Positions 32,133 through 43,572 of a stretch of DNA of 64,000 nt are shown piece by piece. The position numbers and the translations under genes are program-made. The notes under the pieces were generated by a model. The model saw only the letters and a program-made list of their open reading frames with translations. It searched no databases and was not told where the DNA came from. The stretch is from Steinernema hermaphroditum (taxonomy: Eukaryota > Nematoda > Chromadorea > Rhabditida > Steinernematidae). The stretch spans positions 15,003,592 through 15,067,591 of the forward strand of contig CM059623.1 in assembly GCA_030435675.1 (NCBI GenBank), in the 5' to 3' direction. Within the stretch, counting starts at the first letter, position 1, and every line of letters begins with the position of its first letter.

Positions 32133-32639
32133 TGTGTGGAAATCCCGTATTAAGCTCATGCTGATAGTAACCCTTTATTGGAGGAATCACATAGAAAGGG
32201 GGAAATATGATTAATGCGGAGGAGACGGAGGCGGGTGGCAGAGGAGACAGGGACAGAAGCGGCGAGGGGCGCCGAGGCGCTGACCCGCGGAGAGCGGCAA
32301 AACTAGTTGCAACAACTCTCTTTGTGTGCAGTCTGCGCGACCTTTTATAGGCAACCTCTGGAAGCGCGGAAGCGCCGGGGCAAGCCGCCGACTCGCCGGC
32401 CTCGGCGAGCTTTTGCTGGGCCGATCTCAGTTGGGATTAAATTGGGAATCAACATTAGGGGTTTTCGAATAGGGTGACATGGTGTAGCGGTAGCGGGTAT
32501 CATAAGAAAATAATAAGCGGTAGCGGAAAAGCTGGTCAGAGGTATTGTAAAGTATTGAATATGGGGACTTGGAATAGTACGTGGTGGGGAAAGTGAGAAG
32601 GGAAATGAGTGGGGAAAAGTGAATGGGGTCCTCGACACA
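32133..32639 (-). mobile_element. Probable 3' LTR of a retroelement (copy 3)
   Basis: Copy of the block at 16128-16634 with the same TGTGT...ACACA ends, TATA box and AATAAA signal, downstream of the gag-like ORF at 33025-34233. Confidence 0.55.
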
Positions 32640-33024
32640 CCCTGGCTTCAGAAAATCGCCGGCCTCGGCGAATAGTGAAGGCCAAGAGTGTGGGGAAAGA
32701 TAGGAATGGGGGGAATAGGATATGTGAGGTGACAACGTATATATGCATGATAAGATGGGTATCAGGATAACATATAGATAAATATGATAAAAGAAACGGA
32801 GTAAAACAATGAATAGTGGAAGGATAAAACAATATGATACCGTTCGGTGTCTTCCGGAGGAGTAGGTCCTTGAGTGCAGCTGCCTGGCGCGAACAAGTAG
32901 TGCTCTTCTGTAGTTTCGCTGAGTGTGAGGGGTCGCGAGTCCCTACGCACTCGTTGATCCATGGACGTCTTTGGCTCCTCGGCATTTCGGGATTTCCTCC
33001 CTTGGCCAAGTGTCTGTGCTAGTT

Positions 33025-34233
33025 TTAGTAGAAAGCTTCGTCGTCGTAGTCGTTGTCGATCGCTTCGCGGTCATAGTTGTGGTTGTAAAGGTAAAGGCCG
33101 TCGTAGTAGTCGGTGTCGAAGTCTTGTCCTTCGTAGTAGCCATTGTAGAAGGTTTCGCCGTCGTCATGGTCGTTGTAAGGGTTTTCTTCGTCGTAGTGGT
33201 GATTGTAGAAGACGTCTTCGTTGTAGTGGTGGTTATAGAAGGCCTTGTCGTCATAGTAGTCGTTGTAGAACTGTTCACCGTCGCGGTAGTCGTCGGGGGA
33301 GGCTTCGTCCTCGTGGTAATCGTTTTGATGGCGCCGATCGGTCTGAGAGTTGTGATAATTCGGGCGTCCTCGACTACCGTAATCTTGTCGCGACGAAGGG
33401 CGGTGATGGTTATAACAACTTTCTTCGAATTGTACCCGACGAGGTGGCGTTTGATGAGTGACGAAGTTGGCGGCGTGTTCTTGGAACGTGGATACCGCTT
33501 TTTCCAGATTAAGAGCAACGGAGTTCAGGCGTTTCACCGGATCTTCTTCGTCGAGTGATGTCCATTGTTCGTAGTCCTGAGCTACTTCGATGGCCGTTTT
33601 CCAATCCTTTGGTCTAGCTTGATGGAGATAGAGGCCAAGTTTCTTGTTGACTCCGCTGCAGAACTTTTCCAACTTGAGTCGATCTCTTTGCGCATCTGTG
33701 AAGTCTTTCTTCGTCGAGAAGGCCACTTCCACTGTCGAGTGGACTCGTCTTGCGAATTCACTAACTGTTTCCGTTTCCTTCTGTTGCAGTGTCGCGTAGG
33801 CTTTCGTGGCGGTGAGTCCATCGGGGGAGAAGGCTTTCATGAGCGCTATGGTTGCCTTGGCCCATGACTCTTTTTCTTTTTTTGGGAGAATGTCGAATCT
33901 TGCCTTTGCATCGCCTTTCAGGCGGGATGGGAGAATGAGGAGTAATTGGCTGTAGTCAAATTGTAGCATTGATCCGATTTCGGTGAACTCATTGTAGAAG
34001 GCATGGAATGACTTGCCCTCTTTCTCTCCACTGAAGATTGGGAACAGCGACATGTGACTTGCAATGTCCTTCGATGAATGTTTCTTCAGTCCATCGATTG
34101 CTTTCCCAAGCTCTTCTTTGATGTCTCGGAATTCTGCTGCCATAGCTTTGTCCTGCCTCTTCTTCTCTTCTGTTCTTGCGTACTCTTCTCTCTTGACGTT
34201 CCGCTCTGCTAGTCGTTGGCCTCGTTTTGACAA
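33025..34233 (-). CDS. Gag-like protein of an LTR retroelement, 402 aa (copy 3)
   Basis: Same as the ORF at 17020-18231 but one residue shorter. A 3-bp in-frame deletion near 33097 changes GALYLY to GLYLY in the acidic/tyrosine-rich tail. All other residues appear identical. Like copy 2 it lacks any following pol sequence. Confidence 0.65.
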   Translation of the reverse strand: MSKRGQRLAERNVKREEYARTEEKKRQDKAMAAEFRDIKEELGKAIDGLKKHSSKDIASHMSLFPIFSGEKEGKSFHAFYNEFTEIGSMLQFDYSQLLLILPSRLKGDAKARFDILPKKEKESWAKATIALMKAFSPDGLTATKAYATLQQKETETVSEFARRVHSTVEVAFSTKKDFTDAQRDRLKLEKFCSGVNKKLGLYLHQARPKDWKTAIEVAQDYEQWTSLDEEDPVKRLNSVALNLEKAVSTFQEHAANFVTHQTPPRRVQFEESCYNHHRPSSRQDYGSRGRPNYHNSQTDRRHQNDYHEDEASPDDYRDGEQFYNDYYDDKAFYNHHYNEDVFYNHHYDEENPYNDHDDGETFYNGYYEGQDFDTDYYDGLYLYNHNYDREAIDNDYDDEAFY

Positions 34234-35211
34234 GTCTCGTAGTCTTAGGGGTTGCCGGTTCCGGTGGAGTAGATGCCGGAACGTGAGGTGGGGCAGGGAT
34301 ACTCCCTAAGGAAACTGTCGAAATAGCAGGCGGTTGATCCCAGCAGCAGGTTGGGTCAGGAGGGCGAATAGGGACGGCTTCAGTGGCCTGGGGTGGTGGT
34401 GATTGAATAGACCCTTCAGAGGGTACAGTAGCAGGCGGGTGTGAAGTAGTGTGTGAATGTGTGCGCGATCGGGATCGTGCACGGTGGACTACCTCGAGTA
34501 AGCGATCTTCTGTCGCTAACTGTTTCTTCGATAGCTCGGCAGTCTCGAGCTCGAACTTCTTTGCGAGGACGTATTGTTTGTCCTCAAGTTGCTCTCCTTC
34601 GGCAATCAGACGCCGTACGTCTTCTCCCGTACGAGGTGTGAACGCACTGTGCACTGTGCACTGTGCCGCATGCCGCATAGCATCAAATGTCAGAAAGTCG
34701 TTCTCCTTGATCATATACTGATCTCGTAGGTACTCCAGTCGTGCGCGCAGAATCCGGCTTTCTGTGTAGACATAAGGAATGCCAAGCATGATCACCGCCC
34801 GACCGAGGTGGTGAGAGAAATCGATTCCTTCACAGACCTTTCCTCTGGCCACGGAGAATAGGATTGCGCCTCTGCCATTCTCACAAGCATCAACGTACTT
34901 CTGCAGCGTCACTGACGTCTCATACGCGTCCGTTGTTTCAATAAACAGAAGCTTATGTTTCATCAACTCATCGATGAGTCTCTAAACGGTAATATCTCAT
35001 ATTTTCCGAACTTTTCGGTTTCCGACAAACCTGATCGTACCACGTGGAGACAACACTCTCCATATACATGTAGCTCGTGAAGAAAACGACGATTCCATCA
35101 GGCACGACGGAAGCCATCTCGAGCACCAAGTTACCGTAATTGCGAATAACGGCCACATCCACATACAACAACTGATCCGGATAAGGGAAGAACACCTGCA
35201 GGCCATCGATC
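33989..35211 (-). pseudogene. Internally deleted XPD copy fused in frame to gag-like sequence (copy 3)
   Basis: Same chimera as at 17987-19209, with exon-like parts 35211-35031 and 34981-33989. The frame is open throughout and splice sites match the intact XPD gene. Copies 1 and 3 share GGG near 35184 where copy 2 has GGA. Confidence 0.75.
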
Positions 35212-35276
35212 CTTAAATGCCGTCATGAAATATAGCCATGATTAAATACGCTCACCTCTTCCTTTCCGTAAGTTTC

Positions 35277-35842
35277 TCATTGTTCTCCTTCTTGAGCATC
35301 GGGGTCATGTAGTATGAATTCCAAAATACATTTCCTAGTCTCCGGGTCTCGTGGATCTTTGACTTTGTAGAGGCAACACTCAGAACGGAATGCAGCACAT
35401 TCCACATGATTACAATTGCAGAGCTAAACGAAAGTACTTGAGCTGAACAGACACAAGCATCAACTTACAATTGTCTGATATACTTCCAGTTGCTTATCAT
35501 TATGTCGATGTCCATGAGCAAACAAAAAACACCAAATTTGACGAAAGAAGATGTGACCTTGCAAGACTACGGACAGTTCGATCAGTGCCCTAGTTCTTGA
35601 ACTCAGCAGTATGAGTGCCCAATTCGCCTGCCGGAAATTCAAATTACGCACAGCAGCGAGCAATATGTGAAACACTCTGCTTATTCTTCGGTCGGCACAA
35701 GAGATGAGCTCGTACATCAGCTGAAAGCAAAATTGTTTTCAGCGTTAAGAGGGTGAGACAAAAAAAAATACCAAAAAAAAAAACTTCGAAATTCCTCACC
35801 TTATCCTCTTCTTGACAACGGTTCAGCTTCAGATCGTTTGCT
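35277..35842 (-). CDS. Small Cys-rich protein of unknown function (copy 3)
   Basis: Same gene as at 3321-3886 and 19275-19840, with exons 35842-35800, 35720-35469 and 35423-35277. No change was seen relative to the other copies. Confidence 0.5.
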
Positions 35843-36567
35843 CTGAAAATACAATAGTTAAGTGAGTGCTCACTCAGTTATTATCAGTTATTTTTCAAAC
35901 ACGCTCTATAAATCATATGCAGAAAATAAATTTGTGAGAACCTCCAGAACCTTGCGAACCTCCAGAAAATGAAGGAGAAGCGGGCCCAACTCAAAATAAA
36001 CGCGGAGGTACAGTGATGTAAGCGACACTGGCCTAAACTCTCTGACCTGAACAATCCGGAGCAAGTGAAGCCACCGCGAAGCGCTCTTCCGTGTGCAGAA
36101 CGGTCGAGTGAACGTTTAAGTTTTGTGATTGGAATAAACGAATGAAAGAGAGTCTCAGATCCACTTCTACAACACAGATCGACTTCAAATCGAACTCACA
36201 AAAAAAAGAACGAAATCAACGCGAAGACAAGGAGAGACGCGAAGGCGACGCCTCGCCTCAATCGAAGGCACCGGGGAGCACTCTTCTGCGCGCTGAGAGC
36301 CGCGGCGGTCCGTGACACGACAATTCCACCCCAAATTTTTCCACCCCGACAATTCCACCCCGTACTTTTCCACCCCGTACTTTTCCACCCCGTACTTTTC
36401 CACCCCGTACTTTTCCACCCCGTACTTTTCCACCCCGACAATTCCACCCCGACAATTCCACCCCGACAATTCCACCCCGACAATCCGAGAAATGAAGTTT
36501 TTAACAACAGACTTTAAACAACAAATTCAAAAAACAACAAACAACATCAACATCAGATCGTTATTAC

Positions 36568-36972
36568 CGACTTCATCCCGAGTGCGTGAGCGTCCTCCCA
36601 GTTGTTGCATGCTTTGTTTGCATGGGACGGCTTCTATGAGAAAAAAGTGAAAGTAGATTGGATTAAAAGAAGGAAAGCGTACCAAATTAAATTCCTTGAT
36701 TAAGTTGTTCACGCACTTCAGAACTCGTGCGCGATCCTCGGTCTCTGATTGAACACAGTAGAAAATCATCGCAGACAGAGCTGCCAATAGGATGATAAGA
36801 AAAATCGAGTATACGAATAAGTTTCGACGTTGACGTCGCAATTGAAAATATCCTTCTTTAAAATTGTGGGCGCATTTGGTATCCACTCTGGAAAGTACAT
36901 CATGGAAATCATAAAGTCGCAAAAATTCGCTCAATGTGTCAATAGCGCTAGATCTACATCCGCGAAACTCTT
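36568..36972 (-). pseudogene. Captured gene fragment with membrane segment in MULE (copy 3)
   Basis: Same two-exon fragment (exons 36972-36683 and 36633-36568), unchanged. Confidence 0.55.
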
Positions 36973-37032
36973 CTGAATGAACCAAGAAGAGGAATCACCT
37001 TCGTTCCCAGCGAATGGAATCTCTTCAAGAGA

Positions 37033-37377
37033 ATGTCCAAAGACCAACCTCGCACCAACAACGGTATGGAAGCCTGGCACGGGATCATCAACAGGAGCGT
37101 TTCCCGATCGCCTACAATGACCGGCTTACTGAATGTGATCGAAAGAGAGGAACTGTACGCACGTCAAGTATATCGTGAGTACACGATTAAGCCGTCAAAG
37201 GGGCTTCGGCAGCGCTCGCAACGTTTTAATTACAAACAGCACAGTAAGGAGCTTCATTCCATCGTCGATCAGTATGACGACTACAAGGAGAATCCCATAG
37301 ATTATCTTCAAAAACTGGCTGTACATTGCAGCAACGGATGGATCGCGCCACAGCCTGCTCAAGATGAGGAACAGTAG
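37033..37377 (+). pseudogene. MULE transposase C-terminal fragment (copy 3)
   Basis: Third identical copy of the 114-codon fragment, in the right-truncated array unit. Confidence 0.75.
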
Positions 37378-38365
37378 GACGCTTCCCCGTAACCCTCATA
37401 ATTTTGTTTGTTGTTTTTTGAATTTGTTGTTTAAAGTCTGTTGTTAAAAACTTCATTTCTCGGATTGTCGGGGTGGAATTGTCGGGGTGGAAAAGTACGG
37501 GGTGGAAAAGTACGGGGTGGAAAAAATTGGGGTGGAAAAGTACGGGGTGGAAAAGTACGGGGTGGAAAAGTACGGGGTGGAAATGTCGGGGTGGAAAAGT
37601 ACGGGGTGGAATTGTCATGACGGCGCGGCGGTCGAGCGAGCGCGTCTTGCGCGCTTAATTAACATTTGTTTGAATTAAAAAGTGGGGAAAAAGTAAGCAA
37701 AAATGATCTCGAGGGACGTTTTAGAGATTGTTCGGAGACTGAATGAAGAGGCGTCAAGAGAATAAGCTCAGCCACGTCTACGCAAGGGTTAATCAGGCCG
37801 GAGTTATCGAAATCGTGATAAACGATACAGAACAGGAGTTCTGTCCAAAATTTGGATAGCTCAAAATCAAAAGCCATTGTGCTCCCAGAAATCGAAACAT
37901 TGCACAATAAATCGTTGTTTTGGGAGATAAATGCCTTTTTTACGTTTGATTCGCTATGGGTTCAAGAAGTGACGCTTCTGATTCTGATCGGATTCCGAAG
38001 TGAAGACGGAACTCAAAATCGACATGGTGCTTCCAGATTCTGGAATCCAGAAGTCGCAGCATTCGATGATGAATTGTTGTCCAAGGGACCAAGGGAAGTT
38101 CGAACAGGAATTCTTCTCTAGTCTCCCCTATTGTATTATATTGCAACCCATGCTTTTTGATGGACGTATCGGTTCATCGGCGGAGCAGGTAAACGGAGGC
38201 GTTGGCGACGGTCCGCCTCAGTGAGGAGCCCTGCTGCGGATCTCGCAAAAGTGTTTCATACCATAATCATCAAGCCACTGATCTAAGAAATTAATACTAT
38301 AGGGAGTAATGTCGCCTGGAGACCGCTCCACTACCGTAATCCTATTGCAATTCGGGATATTACAA

Positions 38366-38530
38366 ACCTGATCGTACCATGTGGAGACAACACTCTCCAT
38401 GTACATATAGATCGTGAAGAAAACGACGATTCCATCAGGCACGACGGAGGCCATCTCGAGGAACAAGTTACCGTAATTTCGAATAACGGCCACATCCTCA
38501 CTGGATTCGAAACGAGAAGTCATCACCAAC
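38366..38530 (-). pseudogene. XPD exon 6 fragment at the array junction
   Basis: It encodes [12 protein letters not shown]...VSTWYDQ with the FLEM and FTIYMY variants of the array fragment. Just past the donor site the sequence switches at 38361 to the NIPNCN fragment of array copy 3, so exon 7 sequence is lost. It marks the right edge of the array. Confidence 0.85.
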
Positions 38531-38677
38531 ACAATCAGCACGGTTCAAAGAGACACAGTGTGAAGATACACGAGGCGACGCAGGAATGACAAAGGGAAAA
38601 CCTAAGTTTATTCACAAAACGAAACGCTACAAAGTATTTACAGGTGGCGAAAACAGAAGTTGCAGTAGTTGAAAACG

Positions 38678-39679
38678 TTACACGTGGTGGCGATAGAAAA
38701 CACAGCGTTTCTTTGAATCGCCACAGCAACATTTTGCGAAGATCAACTGAGTGGTTCCGCCATGTACACAGTAGATCGCCATCGATTTCTGGGCTTCGTG
38801 TTTTAAATGAAATAGTTTCTTGGTCAAAGACTCTTGAGTCATGGTCTCAAGAAAAGGCGGCGACTCTGGTTGGGAGTAATACAAAAGACGACATTCGAAT
38901 TCTCCATCGCGTTTCCACAAATCGAAGAGTTCTGTGAGGAACTCTTCCTCCACTCGAAACTTGCACTGCAGAGAAACATATCTCCCCTCTCCCTTTAGAA
39001 TGAAGTGTTTGACATCTTGAAGGATGGATGGTGGCCATTCGTCGAACAGCGTAATTTCAGATAGATGTGGGTTGTTGCAGATATGATCCTTCAGAAAGTC
39101 CACTGATTCCGAACCGACGTAGGGAATGGCTACATTATTGAAATAGACGCGTTTGTGGAACATCTTAAAAATCAGATGTGAGAAGTTGAAGAACTCTTCT
39201 CGGCTTAGGACGCCTTCGGCATCATCTCTCACGTAGCGCCCCTTCCAGAGAAGACGAACGGTGCTGAATTTGTTACTATTCGTCATGTAGTTCGCGAACT
39301 GTGAAAGAGTCGACTGAATCCGATCTTCTCCGACATGGAGAAGGTGCTCCCTCCGAATACCTGCGTCCGAGAATCTCCTCAAGGAACCATCAACACCGTC
39401 CACACCCTGAATGCGCAAATACTGCGGCTTCACGAGTTGGAGCTCCGATGGGCGGATTGAGACGCGTAGGAAACGTCTGCTGTCGCTTCTCTTTTGAAAA
39501 CCCAATACGAATTCTCCGTCGACTTTTGCTACATGCACTTTGAAATATCTTCGATTTTTTATGTGTAGTTTTCCAACGCTATTCCACATCGGATCGGTGA
39601 GCTCGGCGACGGATTGCAAGCTGTGCCAGTTGAGGAGCCCGTTGACGGCGTCGACGAAGATTTCAGGGACGGAGTCCAT
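38678..39679 (-). CDS. F-box-like protein, 333 aa (single-copy paralogue)
   Basis: One open exon starting MDSVPEIFVDAVNGLLNW, very similar to the array copies but with a diverged segment around residues 45-75, another around residues 105-120, and a different C-terminus (LTKKLFHLKHEAQ...). The conserved block with WPPSILQDVKHF and DLWKRDGEFECR is present. It lies just right of the array junction and is followed on the minus strand by an XPD exon 6 fragment, as in the array. It may be the progenitor or a sister of the amplified gene. F-box function is inferred from the N-terminal helix and family resemblance. Confidence 0.72.
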   Translation of the reverse strand: MDSVPEIFVDAVNGLLNWHSLQSVAELTDPMWNSVGKLHIKNRRYFKVHVAKVDGEFVLGFQKRSDSRRFLRVSIRPSELQLVKPQYLRIQGVDGVDGSLRRFSDAGIRREHLLHVGEDRIQSTLSQFANYMTNSNKFSTVRLLWKGRYVRDDAEGVLSREEFFNFSHLIFKMFHKRVYFNNVAIPYVGSESVDFLKDHICNNPHLSEITLFDEWPPSILQDVKHFILKGEGRYVSLQCKFRVEEEFLTELFDLWKRDGEFECRLLYYSQPESPPFLETMTQESLTKKLFHLKHEAQKSMAIYCVHGGTTQLIFAKCCCGDSKKRCVFYRHHV

Positions 39680-40043
39680 GGTTTTATCGTTATGGAGTGA
39701 GCAGGTGAAGATAGAAATATGGATTTTGTGAGCTTGTGCATTGCAGTTATAAACGATGCTTTTTGGGAACGCATCGGTTTATCAGAACAGGTAAACAGAG
39801 AAGCCGGCAACCCGGTCTCCTAGCGCTGTTGCGCGCCTCCTCCCTTATCAGGACGAAACATCGAAGAGACCTTCGATCAGGCGCTGACCATCGGTTATTA
39901 AGTTCCACGTCTTCCTATTCATTAACAAAAACATAAACAACAAAAAAAACAAATCTAAATCTGTGATAGGAATCTTCTCTAGTATCGGAACTTCTTCTCA
40001 AACTTCACAGGACTCGACGTTGTCGAAGTTGTTGATGACGCAC

Positions 40044-41109
40044 TCATCTTCTTGGAGGACCTCGTAGAACTTCTCGGGAGTCGGCTTCGCTGAGAGGAAT
40101 CGGGTGGAAAGCGCGTAGTTCGATCTGCGCGTCTTCAACGGTGAACCATTGAGAGGAGAGCTTCGATTCGAGTTTGCTGAGGCTTCCCGGATCGCAGACG
40201 AGTTCGAATTTGGCGCCTTCTTCGTCATCCACCTTCGTTACCTCCTCGCAGTCCAGCTCGATCGCGATTTCTTCCATCTGAAATCATAGAATTGATCGTA
40301 ATCGAGGCTATGAATCAATCGGAATACAACCCGCTTATACACAGCGATTGAGCATAATGCCTGTGTATATGTAATCTTGGAATGCGGATGTCCATCGACA
40401 GTATCAAAAGGTCGCCGTCAGATGAGCACTTCTCTTATGTTAGCGCAGAGGTATACCTGCTCGAGGGTGAGTTCCTTGTCCTTCAACTTGACATCCGTTG
40501 TGATGACGCCCTTCTCTTCGAATCGATTCTTGATGGAATCTTGTGCAATCCTAAAGCTTCCGATCTTGTTGAGGTATTTCTGAATAGTGTTGGTCATGCG
40601 GTTTTTGCTGTCGGTTTCGGTCTCGACGACGAAAAGTGAGGCCGCTGGGCCGATGATGTCGTAGTAGATTGTTTGCTCGGGCTGAAAATACGACAGTCAA
40701 GGAAGAACGAGACAAGGTGTGGCGACACATGGCCTGAGCTCACTTTTAGCCTTTTCAAAGCGTTATTGAATGCATCCAACGATAATCCCTGCTGCTTGAA
40801 CTCCAGCTGCACGGCGGCGAGATCTTTGTTCAGCTTCAAATCGAAACCGCCTTTCTTGACGACGGACTTCACCTTCCGGACAAGGTAGTTCGTCTGCCGC
40901 GACTTGAGCATGTCGTTCTTGCCCTTCGTCGCCTTGATATTCTGCCATTTGGAATGACCCTTCGGGCACACGGCGGACACGTGGATCGCGAGCCTTCCGG
41001 ACGCCCCGCCGATGGCAATCAGCTGGCCGATAACTCTGCGAGCCGCAACAACTGAACACCGTTGATCGCGCAAAAAAATTCTGATATTACATAACGAAAA
41101 GATAAGCAT
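40044..41109 (-). pseudogene. TACO1-like gene with C-terminal frameshift (copy A)
   Basis: Exons 41109-40744, 40681-40457 and 40277-40044 follow the intact paralogue at 43573-44817. The GHSKWQNIKATKGKN YebC signature is present. Three changes stand out. The normal ATG is lost in a small deletion, so a start would have to be the upstream ATG at 41109. Six bp (GAAAAG) are missing at the start of exon 2. An 8-bp deletion in the last exon replaces about the last 35 residues with ADSREVLRGPPRR and a stop at 40044; the original ending remains out of frame to 39998. Probably a decaying duplicate, but a truncated product cannot be excluded. Confidence 0.75.
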
Positions 41110-41184
41110 GGAATCTGTGGAAATACAGGCATGTATTTAATCTTAAATCTCAAACGAGGAATAAACTCCAACCAAACACATACA

Positions 41185-41273
41185 GTCATAGGCGAAAAAC
41201 AGCTGCAGGCCATCTATATCGATCCTTAAATGCCGTCTTCATCGCAAATAATAGTATTGAGCACTTACTTCAT
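41185..41273 (-). pseudogene. XPD 5'-end fragment
   Basis: ATGAA/GTAAGT at 41273-41269, an intron ending TTTAAG, then GATCGATATAGATGGCCTGCAG match the start of XPD (exon 1, intron 1 and the first codons of exon 2 at 47887-47810). Homology ends after about 12 codons. It lies directly beyond the stop of the Cys-rich paralogue. Confidence 0.75.
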
Positions 41274-41299
41274 GATATCGGACGCAGCACTGTTGTCCC

Positions 41300-41758
41300 T
41301 CACTGTTGTCCTTGTTGAGTATCAGGATCGTGCAGCACAAATTTGTGAATAAGTTCTTTAATCTCCGGATCTCGCAGAAAGGTGGTGTTGTAAAGGCAAC
41401 CCTCGCCACGGAACTTAATACATTCCTGGTCGTCGCAATCACATAACTAAACGAAAGTACTTGAGTTGAACAGACACAAGCATCAACTTACGAAACGTTG
41501 GTATTGTTGCAGTAGCGAATCAGTGAGACCATCAGCGTATGCAAGCAAAAAATACCAAATATCTCGGAAATAATTGTGGCGCTCCAAGGCCACCGACACT
41601 TTGCCCAGTGCCACAACTTTAGCTCTCAGTGGAAATAGGGACCTGTTCGCCTTCTGAAAATCTAAATCCCGCACGGCATCATGGAACGAGTTGAATAGTC
41701 TATTTATGCTCTGATCCCCGGAAGAGAGAAGCTCGGGGTCCTCCTGTTCTTGACGCAT
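41300..41758 (-). CDS. Small Cys-containing protein of unknown function (single-copy paralogue)
   Basis: Exons 41758-41492 (MRQEQEDPELLSSGD...LLQQYQRF) and 41446-41300 (LCDCDDQECIKFRGEGCLYN...DTQQGQQ, stop) are joined by GTAAGT/TTTAG and give 138 aa if the ATG at 41758 is used. That ATG immediately follows TTTGAG, so it may instead be an internal acceptor. The exon layout and phase equal those of the array genes at 3321, 19275 and 35277, and the last exon is 147 bp in all. Helical N-terminal part, Cys-containing C-terminal part (CxCxxxxC). Family not recognised. Conservation of frame and splice sites between diverged copies suggests a real gene. Confidence 0.55.
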
Positions 41759-41810
41759 CTCAAAGCGAAGAGAACTGGAATAGCAGTGGCAACACTTGGT
41801 CTCAGCTCAC

Positions 41811-41920
41811 CTTTTGCCTCTTCAGAGCGTTATTAAATGCGATCCAATGATAATCCCTGCCGCTTGAACTTAGGTGCTCGGAGGCGAGATCTTTGTTCAG
41901 CTTGAAGTCGAAACCGTCCC
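41811..41920 (-). pseudogene. TACO1 exon 1 remnant
   Basis: It matches the end of TACO1 exon 1 (GFDLKLNKDLA...AFNNALKR), bounded by TTTCAG on the left of the sense strand and GTGAGC on the right, but with an internal 1-bp insertion that shifts frame. It sits where the array version of the Cys-rich gene has its short first exon, indicating that exon was derived from TACO1. Confidence 0.7.
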
Positions 41921-42320
41921 CTGAAAATACAATAGATAAGTGAATGCTCACTCAGTTGTTTTTCAAAAACGCTCTTCAAATCGGGTGCAGAAAATAAATT
42001 TCACACTTGCGACGTAGGCAAGCGTTAGAACCTTGCGAACCTCCAGAAAATGAAGGAGAAGTGGGCCCAATTCAAAATTAGCGCGGAGTAAGCGACACTT
42101 GCCTAAACTCTCTGACCTAAACAATCCGGAGCAAGTGAAGCCACCGCGGAATGGTCGAGTGAACGTTTAAAACTGCTTTTGTTTTGTGATCGGAATAAAC
42201 GAATAAAAGCGAGTAAATTAATAATACTTCTACAACACAAAGCGACTTCAGATCGATCTCACAAAAAAGAACGAAATCAACGCGAACACAGAGAGAGAGG
42301 CGAAGGCGACGCGGGAGAAC

Positions 42321-42329
42321 CGCGGCGGT
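42321..42329. other. Empty MULE insertion site
   Basis: Single CGCGGCGGT in a context (GAGAACCGCGGCGGTCGAGCGAG) matching both flanks of the MULE at 4354-5667, where the same 9-mer is duplicated. It shows the paralogous sequence before insertion. Confidence 0.8.
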
Positions 42330-42655
42330 CGAGCGAGCGCGTCTTGCGCGCTTAACATTTGTTTGAATTATATAAAATGCGGGGAACGATGAAAGGGGTT
42401 TCACTGTAGAGTGAGCGTGAACAAAGCGAAGCATGAAGTTTTTATGTAACAATTGGCGAAGAAAGAGTACGCTAGTCGTCAGTCAGAAATCACTGGAGTA
42501 AAGTCTCTCGGAGACCGCTCCACAACCGTAATCCCATTGCAATTCGGGATATTTCTGGCGTCATTTCCGTTGTTAATCACTTTTCAAGGCGATGATTGGC
42601 ATCACCTCTTCGAGAGTCCTGTCTGAGAAACGCAATAAACACTAAGTAAGCAAAA

Positions 42656-42781
42656 ATGATCTCGAGGGACGTTTTAGAGATTGTTCGGAGACTGAATGAA
42701 GAGGCAAGGATTAATCAGGTCGGAGTTATCGAAATCGTGATAAACGATACAGAACACGAGTTCTATCCAAATTCTAACTCC
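42656..42781 (+). CDS. Unrecognised 42-codon 5' exon
   Basis: ATG at 42656 opens MISRDVLEIVRRLNEEA and ends at ...PNSNS with a good GTAAGA donor at 42782. A broken copy is in each array unit. No convincing downstream exon was found before the TACO1 gene on the other strand at 43573. It may be the start of a lost gene. Confidence 0.35.
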
Positions 42782-43572
42782 GTAAGATGCGCCTGTAGAG
42801 CCTGGTTTCTCCCTACTTTATTCGTCCCTCTTTTCCTTCTCCTACCGGTTTCACGCTCCCTTTCATCTACTCTTACTCTTTTTTGAACTTTATAGAGACA
42901 GTAGTTTAAGGAGCACCAAGAAAAATACTTATTTATACCTTCCATTCACAATCAAATGGCCCCAATCGGCGTGCTACGGCAAACTTCTGTGCTGGGAACT
43001 GATACCACTGTATCATTTCCTTCCATCTTTCTTCTTGTGCCTCGCGCTCTTCGAAGATTTATTCCTGTATCCTAAAAGACGACCCTTTACTCGCCCCTCC
43101 TTTCCTTCTCCTACGGGTTTTATGCTCCTTTTTATCTATGTTCCAGGAATCGTTGTAACTATCGCACACTGTCGAGTGAGATTCATGAAGGTTTCTGTAG
43201 CTATTAGAAAGAGAAAGCCCAGTCGTTCTTGCAGAGTTGCGCAGTACTGGGAAGGATTCTGGTTCTTTTCTAACACACAGATTAACTAAAAGTCAAAAGA
43301 GTTCATACTTTCCTGGTCCTAACAGGAGTAATCTAAAGATTGGTAACAAGTCGACCCTCAAATCAATATGTCCGGCTATCGATGTACTGCAGATAGCCAT
43401 GGATTTTCGGCCTCCCTTATCAGAACGCTTTACACCATAAACACCGAAGAGACCTTCGATCAGGCGCTGACCATCAGCTATCAAACTCCACGTCTTCCTA
43501 TTCATTAACAAAAACATAACAAAACAAATGTAAATCTGTGATAGGAATCTTTTCTAGGATCGGGGCTTCTTC

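Larger units (their letters stand above)
36310..37623. mobile_element. Mutator-like element with minisatellite TIRs (copy 3)
   Basis: Same element and flanks. The minisatellites are at 36319-36485 and 37464-37616. Unchanged repeat numbers across three copies argue for very recent duplication or an assembly artefact, because minisatellites usually change length quickly. Confidence 0.85.
24011..38361. repeat. Tandem-array copy 3 (right-truncated)
   Basis: This copy matches copy 2 almost base for base. Differences seen by eye: a 51-bp insertion at 24056-24106, one C fewer in a C run near 26214, G to A at the 3' end of the hAT coding region (near 28320), one extra T near 31630, a 3-bp deletion in the gag-like ORF near 33097, a G/A difference near 35184 and A to T near 38300. 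It stops at 38361, where the sequence jumps to DNA related to positions 13354 onward of copy 2. Confidence 0.95.
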
